Below, piece by piece: positions 55,284-64,000 of a DNA stretch of 64,000 bases. This DNA comes from Bos javanicus. Taxonomy: Eukaryota; Chordata; Mammalia; Artiodactyla; Bovidae. Made by a program: the position numbers and the translations under genes. The stretch lies in the NCBI RefSeq assembly GCF_032452875.1, contig NC_083882.1, positions 61,705,614-61,769,613 on the forward strand, given 5' to 3'. Numbering within the stretch: position 1 is the first letter of the stretch; each line of letters starts with the position of its first letter. The notes beneath the pieces are model-generated. The model was not told where the DNA came from and made no database searches. It was given only the letters and a program-made list of their open reading frames with translations.

Positions 55284-55333
55284 CTATATATATACACCTA
55301 TATGTATGTGTGTGTGTATATATATATATATAT
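55284..55333. repeat. (TA)n/(TG)n microsatellite
   Basis: Alternating 'tatatatata' and 'gtgtgtgtgt' blocks. Confidence 0.9.
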
Positions 55334-55479
55334 CATAGATTGACATACTCAGGTTGTACACACTATTATAATGTATAGTTAATATAGCAGATGCTAAGTC
55401 TTTATTTGCTGTCTGGTATTCAGTCACATTCTTTCCTAACTTCCTTTTGGATGTCGGTTTAATGGGAGGGCAGTTCTCA

Positions 55480-55800
55480 CCTACCCCCCAACTGTAGAAG
55501 CCTAGAAGGTCATAACATTCCCTTTCAGGCCCCTATCCTGGTCCAACTAGGAGACAGTCATGTGACCAAGGTGCCCTTCAGATGCCTGCTCTGAGAGGTT
55601 ATGCTCATCAGAGCACAAATGTAGCCTGGGGATAAGCCTGTCTCCAGCTCCAAGAGCCCCTTCATTCAGATCCATTTCCTAACTCAGGTCCTCCAGCCTC
55701 TCATTGATCCTGTGAACTTACCTCTCCTCGCAATAAATTCTCTTTTACTAAGTAGAGAGCATTAGTTTCTAAGGTTTACAACCAAGAGTCTCAACTGATA
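55480..55800 (+). mobile_element. Possible decayed LTR
   Basis: 'ggagacagtcatgtgaccaa', 'ttatgctcatcagagcacaa', 'cctcgcaataaattctcttt' and 'accaagagtctcaactgata' look like the 3' half of an old LTR with a polyadenylation signal at 55732-55737. Family not assigned. Confidence 0.4.
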
Positions 55801-56689
55801 TTAGCTCTCACTTTTATGGGTAACTGGCCAGAAAATAACCCATAGTCTTTCCATGGTAGTTAAATCTATAATAGAGTTTCAAGGGACCCTCTGAAAATTA
55901 TTTCTGGGGTATTAATGGCAATATACTCATTTCGATCAATAAGAGGTAGATAAATTATTAGGGCCAAGTATGGTTCTTAATGATTACTTTTACTCTTTAA
56001 CCCATTGTATTTGGGCTGTCCCCACTGACCGTTTAGAGTTTTACAACTGTGAGGGACCCTGGTGATCATCTAGACTAACACCCTCATTTCCCTTTTATGA
56101 GGCTGCTTCCTCATCAGCCATGAGAGGAATATCACATTCTCTTTACCCTTTGGACTTCAATATTCACAGTGTCACTTTCAAGGCATCCATTGTCCCTTTT
56201 GAACGTTAGCCCAAAGTTATTAAGCTTAATGCACAGTTGCTTAATGCATAGGGAATGACAGAAGGGTCGCTGAAAGAAATCTATGCTTCTCATTTATTCT
56301 GTTTTGTGGGGTTTTAATTTTAAGCATTTCCTGCTAAGTCTAAGGAGTTTTATTTCAAAATAATAAAAGGAAGGGAGAAATACATCATCAAGAAAAAAAA
56401 AAAAAGAAATCTGCAGATCATTTAAGTGATTTAGAGTGGCAAGAGATAACTAACCGAAACCCAGAAAAACAGCAACAGTTCATAATTCTACCTGGCAGCA
56501 TCGGGCAGTCTGAAATATGGGTCTGACAGGCTGATCCTCTAGGGAGCGCCTTATTAGGCATTTACTGAGAAATGATTATGTACTCCAGTTAAACATGCAT
56601 CCCTGTACTGTGATAGGAGGAGCAAGGCATGCCAGGACCGGGAGAACCAAAGTTTCTACTGAGGTTCACAAAAACTCCAGGATCTAAAA
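55801..56689. other. Intergenic, nothing recognised
   Basis: 56030-56110 ('gggaccctggtgatcatct') is a short trace of a dispersed old repeat. A-run at 56393-56405. No gene. Confidence 0.4.
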
Positions 56690-57082
56690 GAGAGGACCAC
56701 ATCTATGGTTAAATATTATTTCTGGGTGTGTCTGTGAGAGAGTTTCAGGAAAAAGCATTTGAATCACTAGACTATGTAAAGAAGACTGCTCTTTCCAACT
56801 TGGATGGGCATCAACCAGCCCACTGAGGGACTAAAGAGAGCAAAAGAGCACAGGAAAGTTTAACTCTCCCTTCTGCCTGACCGAGCTGAGACATTGTTCA
56901 GCTCCTGCCTTTGGACTGGGACTTAAACCATTGACACTTCCTGATTCTCAGATCTTCAAGCTCAACTGCAATTTATACTACCAGCTTTCCTAGGTCTCCA
57001 GCTTGGCATCATGGTACTTCTCAGTCTACATAGTCACATGAGCCATTTTCTTACCAAAAACTCATTATATCTAGATATATGA

Positions 57083-57412
57083 TCGATAGATAGATGATAC
57101 ATAAATAGATGGAGGCTTCCTAGGAGGTGCTAGTGGTAACCATCCGCCTGCCAATGCAGGAGACATAAGAGACAAAGTTCGATCCCTAGGTAAGGAAGAT
57201 TCCCTGGAGAAGGAAATGGCAACCCACTCCAGTATTCTTGTCTGGAGAATCCCATGCATAGAGGACCCTGGTGGGCTGTAGTCCATGAGGTCACAAAGAG
57301 TCTGTCACGACTGAATTGACTTAGCACACATGCAAATAGATGGAGAGATAATAGATGTTAGATAAATAGATAGATGTATAGACAGATAGATGGATAAATA
57401 CATAGATAGTCT
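57083..57412. repeat. (GATA)n microsatellite interrupted by a SINE
   Basis: GATA/GATG/AATA units at 57083-57112 and 57334-57412, on both sides of the Bov-tA. Confidence 0.85.
57115..57333 (+). mobile_element. Bov-tA SINE in GATA repeat
   Basis: Head 'gcttcctaggaggtgctagt', body 'ggagaaggaaatggcaaccc', tail 'ttgacttagcacacatgc'. TSD aaatagatggag at 57103-57114 and 57334-57345, made of the microsatellite itself. Confidence 0.93.
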
Positions 57413-57450
57413 CTTATGGGTTCCTTTTCTCTGGAGAACCCTGACTAACA

Positions 57451-57827
57451 CACTCAACTTTGTCAAGTAGTACTCAAACAAGCAGTTGTACAGTTTGAAA
57501 CACAATGTCAAAGGAAGAAGCAGTTAGACAATTGTTCGAGGAAGTCCAGAGTTGAAAATTTCAGGCTTGTTGTTGTAACCAGTTAAGGTAGAATTTTTTC
57601 ATGATTCTTGGTATTGTAGTGACTGTACAAAGACTCCTATCTCAGGTTGGGATTCTAAGAAGGAAGAGCTCAGTTAGCGATCAGAGATACAGACAGATAA
57701 GATCCAAGCCAGTTCTGGTCCCACAGACAGATGGGTTGCTAGGCAGTGCAGTTTTAACCATGTGAGTGCTGAAGCCACATTGCCCAATTCAAATTCCATG
57801 TCTGCCACTTATTAAGAGATTGGCTTA
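57451..57827. other. Intergenic, nothing recognised
   Basis: No repeat or gene recognised. Confidence 0.35.
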
Positions 57828-57837
57828 TATACTGCTT

Positions 57838-58097
57838 CAGATCAGATCAGATCAGTCGCTCAGTCTGTCCGACTCTTTGCGACTCCATGAATCGCAGCAC
57901 GCCAGGCCTCCCTGTCCATCACCAACTCCCGGAGTTCACTGAGACTCACGTCCATTGAGTCAGTGATGCCATCCAGCCATCTCATCATCTGTCATCCCCT
58001 TCTCTTCTTGTCCCCAATCCCTCCCAGCATCAGAGTCTTTTCCAATGAGTCAACTCTTCGCATGAGGTGGCCAAAGTACTGGAGTTTCAGCTTTAGC
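57838..58097 (-). mobile_element. BovB 3' fragment, GATCA-tail type
   Basis: 260 bp with the tail 'cagatcagatcagatcag' at the left and truncation at 'ctttagc'. Exact 11-bp TSD, atatactgctt, at 57827-57837 and 58098-58108. Confidence 0.96.
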
Positions 58098-58248
58098 ATA
58101 TACTGCTTAAACCTTTAAAAAATTAGTATTCTCATCTGCAAAGTGATAGTAAAAACAGTACTTATGTAGTTTTATGAAGATTAAATGAAAAAATGGATTT
58201 AAGATATTGGATACATAGTGTTTAATAAACATTAGCTATTATATTAAC

Positions 58249-58653
58249 TGTGAAGAGGGCTGAGCACCGAAGAATTGATGCTTTTGAACTGTGGTGTTGG
58301 AGAAGACTCTTGAGAGTCCCTTGGACTGCAAGGAGATCCAACCAGTCCATTGTGAAGGAGATCAGCCCTGGGATTTCTTTGGAAGGAATGATGCTAAAGC
58401 TGAAACTCCAGTACTTTGGCCACCTCATGCGAAGAGTTGACTCATTGGAAAAGACTCTGATGCTGGGAGGGATTGGGGGCAAGAGGAGAAGGGGACGACA
58501 GAAGATGAGATGGCTGGATGGCATCACTGACTCGATGGACGTGAGTCTGAGTGAACTCCGGGAGTTGGTGATGGACAGGGAGGCCTGGTGTGCTGCGATT
58601 CATGCAGTCGCAAAGAGTCAGACACGACTGAGCGACTTATCTGATCTGATCTG
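58249..58653 (+). mobile_element. BovB 3' fragment, GATCA-tail type, with open C-terminal frame
   Basis: 405 bp ending in 'ttatctgatctgatctg'. Exact 11-bp TSD, attatattaac, at 58238-58248 and 58654-58664. The frame 58250-58654 is open for 134 codons and covers the C-terminal domain of the BovB protein ('RIDAFELWCWRRLLRVPW', 'FGHLMRRVDSLEKTLML', 'MRWLDGITDSMD'). RT and endonuclease are absent, so it is a dead fragment of a young copy. Confidence 0.96.
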
Positions 58654-58744
58654 ATTATATTAACAGGAAACCCTATGGAAAGGGGTAGCTGCCAGCTACA
58701 GACTGAAGATTTGCATTCCCCCTCCCCCCTCCTCCCCACCCCTG

Positions 58745-59050
58745 GCCAAATTCATACATTAAATTCTAGACGTGGGGCCTTTGGAATTTGATTAGGTCAT
58801 GAGGGTGGAACCCTCATGAGTAGGATTAGTGCTCTTATGAAGGTGACCCTAGAGAGCTCTCTGCCATGTGAGGACACAGTACAAAGATGGCCATTTGTGA
58901 CCCAGGAAGCAGTTCCTCATCAGACACTGAATCTGCCGGTGCCTTGATCTTGGACTTCCGAGCTTCCAGAGGCATGAGAAATAAATTTCTATTGTTTATA
59001 ATCCACCCAGTCTGTGGTATTTTGTTATAGCAGCCTAAACAGATGAAGCG
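58745..59050 (+). mobile_element. ERVL-MaLR LTR (MST/MLT1-like)
   Basis: 'gtggggcctttggaatttga', 'ttaggtcatgagggtggaac', 'tgccatgtgaggacacag', 'ggacttccgagcttccagag', polyadenylation signal in 'gagaaataaatttctattg' and the end 'tttgttatagcagcctaaac'. LTR only. No internal retroviral region. Confidence 0.8.
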
Positions 59051-60045
59051 CCTAAATCTATAGTCTTGGTTGGATGGGATGTTATAACTCAGAGGCTTTA
59101 AGCATATCTTGGGCTATCTCTGCTGTGACAGCTAGTGAGCCTCGTTGACCATATAACCTATTCTAAAGCCTCAGGGTATATATGCTTTCTATGGTACTTC
59201 CAATTAACCTAGAAACTGGGGCAAACCTGAGGCTGTTGGTCCGGTCTGTCAGGGAATGCAGATGAGGGCAGTGAGACAAGTCAAAAGCAGAAAGACCAAG
59301 TCAGGGGCTTCCATTAGGCTGTTATCTTTTTGGCTTTAGAAAAGGTACAGATAGTTTTGTTGTGATTGTTTTAAATGGATAACCACACTAATGCCTCACC
59401 TGTTACAATTAATTAGGATATTTTCATTTCATACAATAATTCATAACTAATTTTAACCAATAGATATTAACCTCAATATATCCTGGTGGGCAATGGGTTA
59501 AAATTTCCCATCTGATTTGTTGACTGAGCCAGGTGAACTTGATCAGGCAATTTGTTAAGAGAGCTGAAATATAGTCAAGAAGACTGTCTTGGCTTAGAGT
59601 TTGCATTTGTTTTTCTTTTATCTTTTCCCCAGTCGTAAATCCTTGATGGAGAAGAGAGTGAAAAGGGAATGAAAAAAAAAAAAAAAGAAGCATGGGAAAG
59701 GATCTCTCACTCCCCACACATCCATCCTTGGAGCTGAGCAGCTGAGATTACAAATCATACTACACAAATCTCTCACAAGACTCTCACAGCTTCCACAGAG
59801 GAAACCATTTCAGAAATATATTCTTAGGGCTCTGTTCTCCCCAAATACAGCTCATCACAAATGGGCTCTACTCAGAGGAACACAGCATTCTGACTTGGGA
59901 ATCAATGAGAAATGATGAAAAGTCCAACAATTTCCATTTTATGGTGTTGGTATTGAAAATGACAGAACTGAGAATCAGAAGCCCACAGAATCCTCATCCC
60001 AGATGGTCTTGCTGCCATTCTGGACCTCAGTATTGTGGTTCCTGA
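59051..60045. other. Intergenic, nothing recognised
   Basis: An A-rich run is at 59670-59686. No gene or named repeat. Confidence 0.4.
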
Positions 60046-60412
60046 ACTGTGGTGTTGGAGAAGATTCTTGAGAGTCCCTTGGACTGCAAGGAGATCCAAC
60101 CAGTCCATTCTGAAGGAGATCAGCCCTGGGATTTCTTTGGAAGGAATGATGCTAAAGCTGAAACTCCAGTACTTTGGCCACCTCATGTGAAGAGTTGACT
60201 CATTGGAAAAGACTCTGATGCTGGGAGGGATCGAGGGCAGGAGGAGAAGAGGACGACAGAGGATAAGATGTTTGGATGGCATCACTGACCCAATGGACGT
60301 GAGTCTGAGTGAACTCCAGGAGTTGGTGATGGACAGGGAGACCTGGTGTGCTGAGATTCATGGGGTCGCAAAGAGTCTGACACGACTGAGCGACTGAACT
60401 GAACTGAACTGA
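60046..60412 (+). mobile_element. BovB 3' fragment
   Basis: 'gaactgtggtgttggagaag' through 'gactgagcgactgaactg' with the CTGAA tandem tail. The frame is broken by stops (for example TGTGA near 60186). No clear TSD. Confidence 0.94.
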
Positions 60413-60779
60413 AGGCAGAAGAACAAGTAGTCTTGGAGAACAAATGGTCTCTAAAGCCCTTTCAGGCTATTATTTTATCTGATTTGCATGGTATAGCTTT
60501 CCCCATCATTCCCATTCAAACTCTCTGAGTCCTTTTACTTAAAGGCTAAGCAATATGTAGTTGGGTTTTATTAATTTTCATTTTTAAGTTGGAGTATTTA
60601 AATATCTTGGGTTTATGTCTATTTATTTTTGGGTTCTTATCCATTCATTTTCTCTTGGTCTCATCTGCTTTATTTTCTTTTCTCTCTCATTTCTTGACTT
60701 ATTTTGAATAAATTCAACATTTGTAGTCTATGTCTTCCCTTTCTATAAGCTGCTTTGTTAACATATTCTTTTACTAATG
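60413..60779. other. Intergenic, possibly more of the L1M to the right
   Basis: T-rich text near 60560-60720 resembles the complement of old L1 but could not be placed. Confidence 0.35.
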
Positions 60780-60904
60780 TACAGCTTTGATTTAATAAAC
60801 TTAATGTAAGTACTTTCAGGACCTTGCAGATAACACAGACACTTTAGAGTACTTAGCTTCATTAACTCCTTCTGACTTTTCTGGTACTGAATTACGTTTT
60901 TCTA

Positions 60905-61110
60905 GGCTCTCCTGGTGGCTCAGTGGTAAAGAATCCTCGTGCCAATGCAGGAGATGCAGGTCCGATCCCTTGGTCGGGAAGATCCCCTGGAGAAGGAAAT
61001 GGCAACCCACTCCAGTATTCTTGCCTGGGAAATCCCATGGACAGAGGAGACTGGCAAGCTACAGTCCATGGGGTCACAAAGAGTTGGACATGATTTAGCA
61101 ACTAAACCAC
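60905..61110 (+). mobile_element. Bov-tA SINE inside L1M
   Basis: Head 'ggctctcctggtggctcagt', B-box 'ggtccgatcccttggtcgg', tail 'tgatttagcaactaaacc'. TSD not resolved. Confidence 0.93.
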
Positions 61111-61489
61111 AGCAATATGTTATTCTATGTATTTTTTAACCCCCATGTACTGTTCGGCATGTTTGATATTCACTTGTATTAATTCACCTCTTTAACCATT
61201 ATTTTGCTCTTCATTCTTTCCTATATTTCCATGTTTCCTCCTAGGAGCATTTACCATCTGTCCCTTATTTTAGCATAGGTCTCCTAGTGATGAATTCACT
61301 CAATTTCTATGTGTCCAGAAACCTTCAGTTTTGGAAAATATCTTTACTAATTATAAAATGATGTGTTGGCACTTTTCTTTCAATACTTTAAAGATATTTT
61401 CCCACTGTCTTCTGACTTTCATCATGTCTACTGAGGAGTAACCTGGAAGTTTCAATGTAACTATTTATGTTATAACAAATTGTACTAGG

Positions 61490-61965
61490 GCTTCCCTGGT
61501 GGCTTAGCTGGTAAAGAATCTGCCTTCAGTGTGGGAGCCCTTGGAGAAGGCATTGGCAACCCACTCCAGTACTCTTGCCTGGAAAATCCCATGGACGGAG
61601 GGGCCTGGTGGGCTGCAGTCCATGGGGTCGCTAGGAGTTGGACACGACTGAGCGACTTCACTTTCACTTTTCACTTTCATGCATTGGAGAAGGAAATGGC
61701 AACCCACTCCAGTGTTCTTGCCTGGAGAATCCCAGGGACGGGGGAGCCTGGTGGGCTGCCGTCTATGGGGTCGCACAGAGTCGGACACGACTGAAGCGAC
61801 TTAGCAGCAGCAGTAGCAGTGGGAGCCCTGGGTACAATCCCTGGGTTGGGAACATCCCCTGGAGAAGGGAGAGGTTAACCACTTCAGTACTCTGGCCTGG
61901 AGAATTTCATGGACTGTATAGCCATGGGGTAGCAAAGAGTCGGACACGACTGAGCGACTTTCACT
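61490..61965 (+). mobile_element. Bov-tA SINE split by a Bov-A2
   Basis: The head 61490-61541 ('gggcttccctggtggcttag', 'ggtaaagaatctgccttcag') and the remainder 61830-61965 ('gggtacaatccctgggttgg', 'gactgagcgactttcactt') make one Bov-tA opened by the insertion at 61542-61818. Confidence 0.94.
61542..61818 (+). mobile_element. Bov-A2 SINE inside Bov-tA
   Basis: Low-divergence dimer with (CAG)n tail. Exact 11-bp TSD, gtgggagccct, at 61531-61541 and 61819-61829, copied from the Bov-tA head. Bov-A2 is therefore the younger insertion. Confidence 0.96.
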
Positions 61966-62050
61966 TCAGTTCTATGCTGTAATAAATGTATTATATAATA
62001 ATATACATAATTAATATGATTATATTACATATATAACCTTTAGGAATATC

Positions 62051-63560
62051 AGATCAGATCAGATCAGTTGCTCAGTTGTGTCCAACTCTTTGCGACCCCA
62101 TGAATCACAGCACGCCAGGCCTCCCTGTCCATCACCAACTCCCGGAGTTCACTCAGACTCACGGCCATCGAGTCAGTGATGCCATCCAGCCATCTCATCC
62201 TCTGTTGTCCCCTTCTCCTCTTGCCCCCAATCCCTCCCAGCATCAGAGTCTTTTCCAATGAGTCAACTCTTCGAATGAGGTGGCCTAAGTACTGGAGTTT
62301 CAGCTTTAGCATCATTCCTTCCAAAGAAATCCCAGGGCTGATCTCCTTCAGAATGGACTGGTTGGATCTCCTTGCAGTCCAAGGGACTCTCAAGAGTCTT
62401 CTCCAACACCACAGTTCAAAAGCATCAATTCTTCAGCACTCAGCCTTCTTCACAGTCCAACTCTCACATCCATACATGACCACAGGAAAAACCATAGCCT
62501 TGACTAGACGGACCTTTGTTGGCAAAGTAATGTCTCTGCTTTTGAGTATGCTATCTAGGTTGGTCATAACTTTCCTTCCAAAGAGTAAGCGTCTTTTAAT
62601 TTCATGGCTGCAGTCACCATCTGCCGTGATTTTGGAGCCCAAAAAAATAAAGTCTGACGCTGTTTCCACTGTTTCCCCATCTATTTCCCATCAAGTGATG
62701 GGACCAGATGCCATGAGCTTTGTTTCCTGAATGTTGAGCTTTAAGCCAACTTTTTCACTCTCCACTTTCACCTTCATCAAGAGGCTTTTTAGTTCCTCTT
62801 CACTTTCTGCCATAAGGGTGGTGTCATCTGCATGTCTGAGGTAACTGATATTTCTCCCGGCAATCTTGATTCCAGCTTGTGTTTCTTCTAATCCAAAGTT
62901 TCTCATGATGTACTCTGCATATAAGTTAAATAAACAGTGTGACAATGTACAGCCTTGACAAAATCCTTTTCCTATTTGGAACCAGTCTGTTGTTCCATGT
63001 CCAGTTCTAACTGTTGCTTCCTGACCTGCATATAGGTTACTCAAGAGGCAGATCAGGTGGTCTGGTATTCCTGTCTCTTTCAGAATTTTCCACAGTTTAT
63101 TGTGATCCACACAGTCAAAGGCTTTGGCATATTCAATAAAGCAGAAATAGATGCTTTTCTGAAACTCTCTTGCTCTTTCCATGATCCAGCAGATGTTGTC
63201 AATTTGATCTCTGGTTCCTCTGCCTTTTCTAAAACCAGCTTGAACATCAGGAAGTTCACGGTTCACATATTGCTGAAGCCTGGCTTGGAGAATTTTGAGC
63301 ATTACTTTCCTAGCGTGTGAGATGAGTGCAATTGTGCGGTAGTTTGAGCATTCTTTGGCATTGCCTTTCTTTGGGATTGGAATGAAAACTGACCTTTTCC
63401 AGTCCTGTGGCCACTGCTGAGTTTTCCAAATTTGCTGGCATATTGAGTGCAGCACTTTCACAGCATCATCTTTCAGGTTTTGGATTAGCTCAACTGGAAT
63501 TCCATCACCTCCACTATCTTTGTTCATAGTGATGCTTTCTAAGGCCCCCCTGACTTCACA
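62051..63560 (-). mobile_element. BovB (RTE) retrotransposon, longest copy, GATCA-tail type
   Basis: 1.5 kb on the minus strand, tail 'cagatcagatcagatcag' at the left and 5' truncation near 63560 inside the N-terminal part of the RT region. Covers RT and C-terminal domain. Inserted into old L1M. Confidence 0.94.
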
Positions 63561-63692
63561 TATATATAAATTTTGACTACTTTTTATATTTCCTCTTTTT
63601 TCCAGGAACTTTATATTCTGAACTTGGGTGAGAGGTTTTCTGTCTGTCCATAAATGCTTCTTGAGTTTCATAAGGTTTCTTGTAGCCCACAT
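62691..63692 (-). pseudogene. BovB reverse transcriptase remnant with foreign N-terminus
   Basis: 333-codon frame on the minus strand. Residues 1 to about 44 are translated from flanking non-BovB (L1M-side) DNA. From about residue 45 ('CEVRGALESI') the sequence is BovB: 'SGGDGIPVELIQ', 'IPIPKKGNAKECSNYRTIAL', 'FRKGRGTRDQ', 'FIEYAKAFDCVDHNK', 'GKGFCQGCTLSHCLFNLYAEY'. The catalytic box reads HADD instead of YADD (62823-62834). The C-terminal domain lies in separate frames at 62433-62669 and 62064-62393. No endonuclease domain. A chance read-through fusion in a dead element. Confidence 0.9.
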
Positions 63693-64000
63693 CTTTTATT
63701 AGTCTTGGAAAATGTTTACTCTTAACCCTTCAAATATTTTTTCTTTCATTTTCTATTTCTCCCATCTTCTCACCACCTTGCATATGACTTTATGCTCTTT
63801 TCTATTTTCTATCCTTTTACAACTCTAGGCTTCACCCTGGATATTTTCTAGTGATCAGTCTTCCAACTTGTTAATCAACTTTCCTTCTATGTCTAATCTA
63901 AACCCATCTATTGAGACTTCAGTTTTTGCTACCACATTTGAATTTATTTTTTTAAATAAATGCCAGGTGTCTAGTGAATTTCTCCACTTCAACACCTGTT

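Larger units (their letters stand above)
56690..57450 (+). mobile_element. Decayed LTR, ERVL-like, split by a Bov-tA
   Basis: 'attatttctgggtgtgtctg', 'atttgaatcactagactatg', 'gatgggcatcaaccagccca', 'tataccaccagctttcctag'-like text at 56976-56995, and 'tttctctggagaaccctgac' at 57427-57446 follow the same LTR type as 44600-45200. A GATA microsatellite has grown near the 3' end and holds a SINE. Confidence 0.6.
60780..64000 (-). mobile_element. Old L1M, broken by several younger insertions
   Basis: Pieces at 60780-60904, 61111-61487, about 61966-62048 and 63561-64000 read as successive parts of one old L1 complement: 'cactttagagtacttagctt', 'ctcctagtgatgaattcact', 'tttcccactgtcttctgact', 'aacccatctattgagacttc'. 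It runs off the right edge. No ORF remains. Confidence 0.6.

Noticed and set aside
57838..58653. Repeated BovB/SINE units spaced like a CRISPR array
   Set aside because: Units are hundreds of bases long, in both orientations, with individual target-site duplications. This is vertebrate DNA with retrotransposons.

Overview
The window is mammalian nuclear DNA from a ruminant, most likely a bovid (cattle, sheep or goat group). The evidence is its repeat content: about twenty tRNA-Glu-derived Bov-tA SINEs, nine Bov-A/Bov-A2 SINEs, about ten copies of the RTE retrotransposon BovB, the 3' end of a young ruminant L1, and older cetartiodactyl CHR-type SINEs. These lie on a background of MIR, L2, old L1, hAT/Tigger DNA transposons and ERV-type LTRs shared by most placental mammals. 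No convincing host protein-coding gene, rRNA, tRNA, CRISPR array or bacterial-type operon was seen. The window reads as intergenic or deep intronic sequence.

Layout. 1-4800: scattered SINEs over old L1, MIR and MER5A relics. 4800-8300: an unusually repeat-poor 3.5 kb block. 8400-13250: a 1.25 kb BovB (minus), a Bov-A2, and an L1 tail split by a Bov-tA. 13.2-18.2 kb: MIR, L2 and L1M relics plus four young SINEs. 18.9-20.4 kb: a 1.4 kb BovB (minus) with a long open reverse-transcriptase (RT) frame. 24-30.4 kb: stacked nested insertions, namely a Tigger transposon split by BovB and an L1M split by another repeat that is itself split by a younger L1. 31-39.4 kb: dense SINE territory, including a Bov-tA flanked by a 39-bp direct repeat. 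41.4-43.5 kb: a solo LTR and a mosaic BovB. 44-49.7 kb: LTR-like and MIR relics, a repeat-poor interval and a candidate exon at 48424-48539. 50.6-54.2 kb: a long L2 3' end and more SINEs. 55-59 kb: LTR relics, a GATA microsatellite entered by a Bov-tA, and a closely spaced inverted BovB pair. 60-64 kb: an old L1M (minus) into which a Bov-tA, a Bov-tA containing a Bov-A2, and a 1.5 kb BovB have inserted.

The only long protein-like frames belong to BovB RT remnants (9219-10067, 19356-20375, 62691-63692, C-terminal pieces at 43035-43451 and 58250-58654) and a decayed Tigger transposase. All BovB copies are 5'-truncated and none could mobilise itself. The SINEs share their 3' ends with BovB and were presumably mobilised by it. 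Many target-site duplications (TSDs) of 7-21 bp could be read directly, so the order of insertions can be reconstructed at several nested sites. Repeat family names come from recalled consensus features and edges are approximate unless a TSD fixes them. The only hints of host transcription are three short intervals on the plus strand with good splice-site consensus at both ends, reported as low-confidence candidates.
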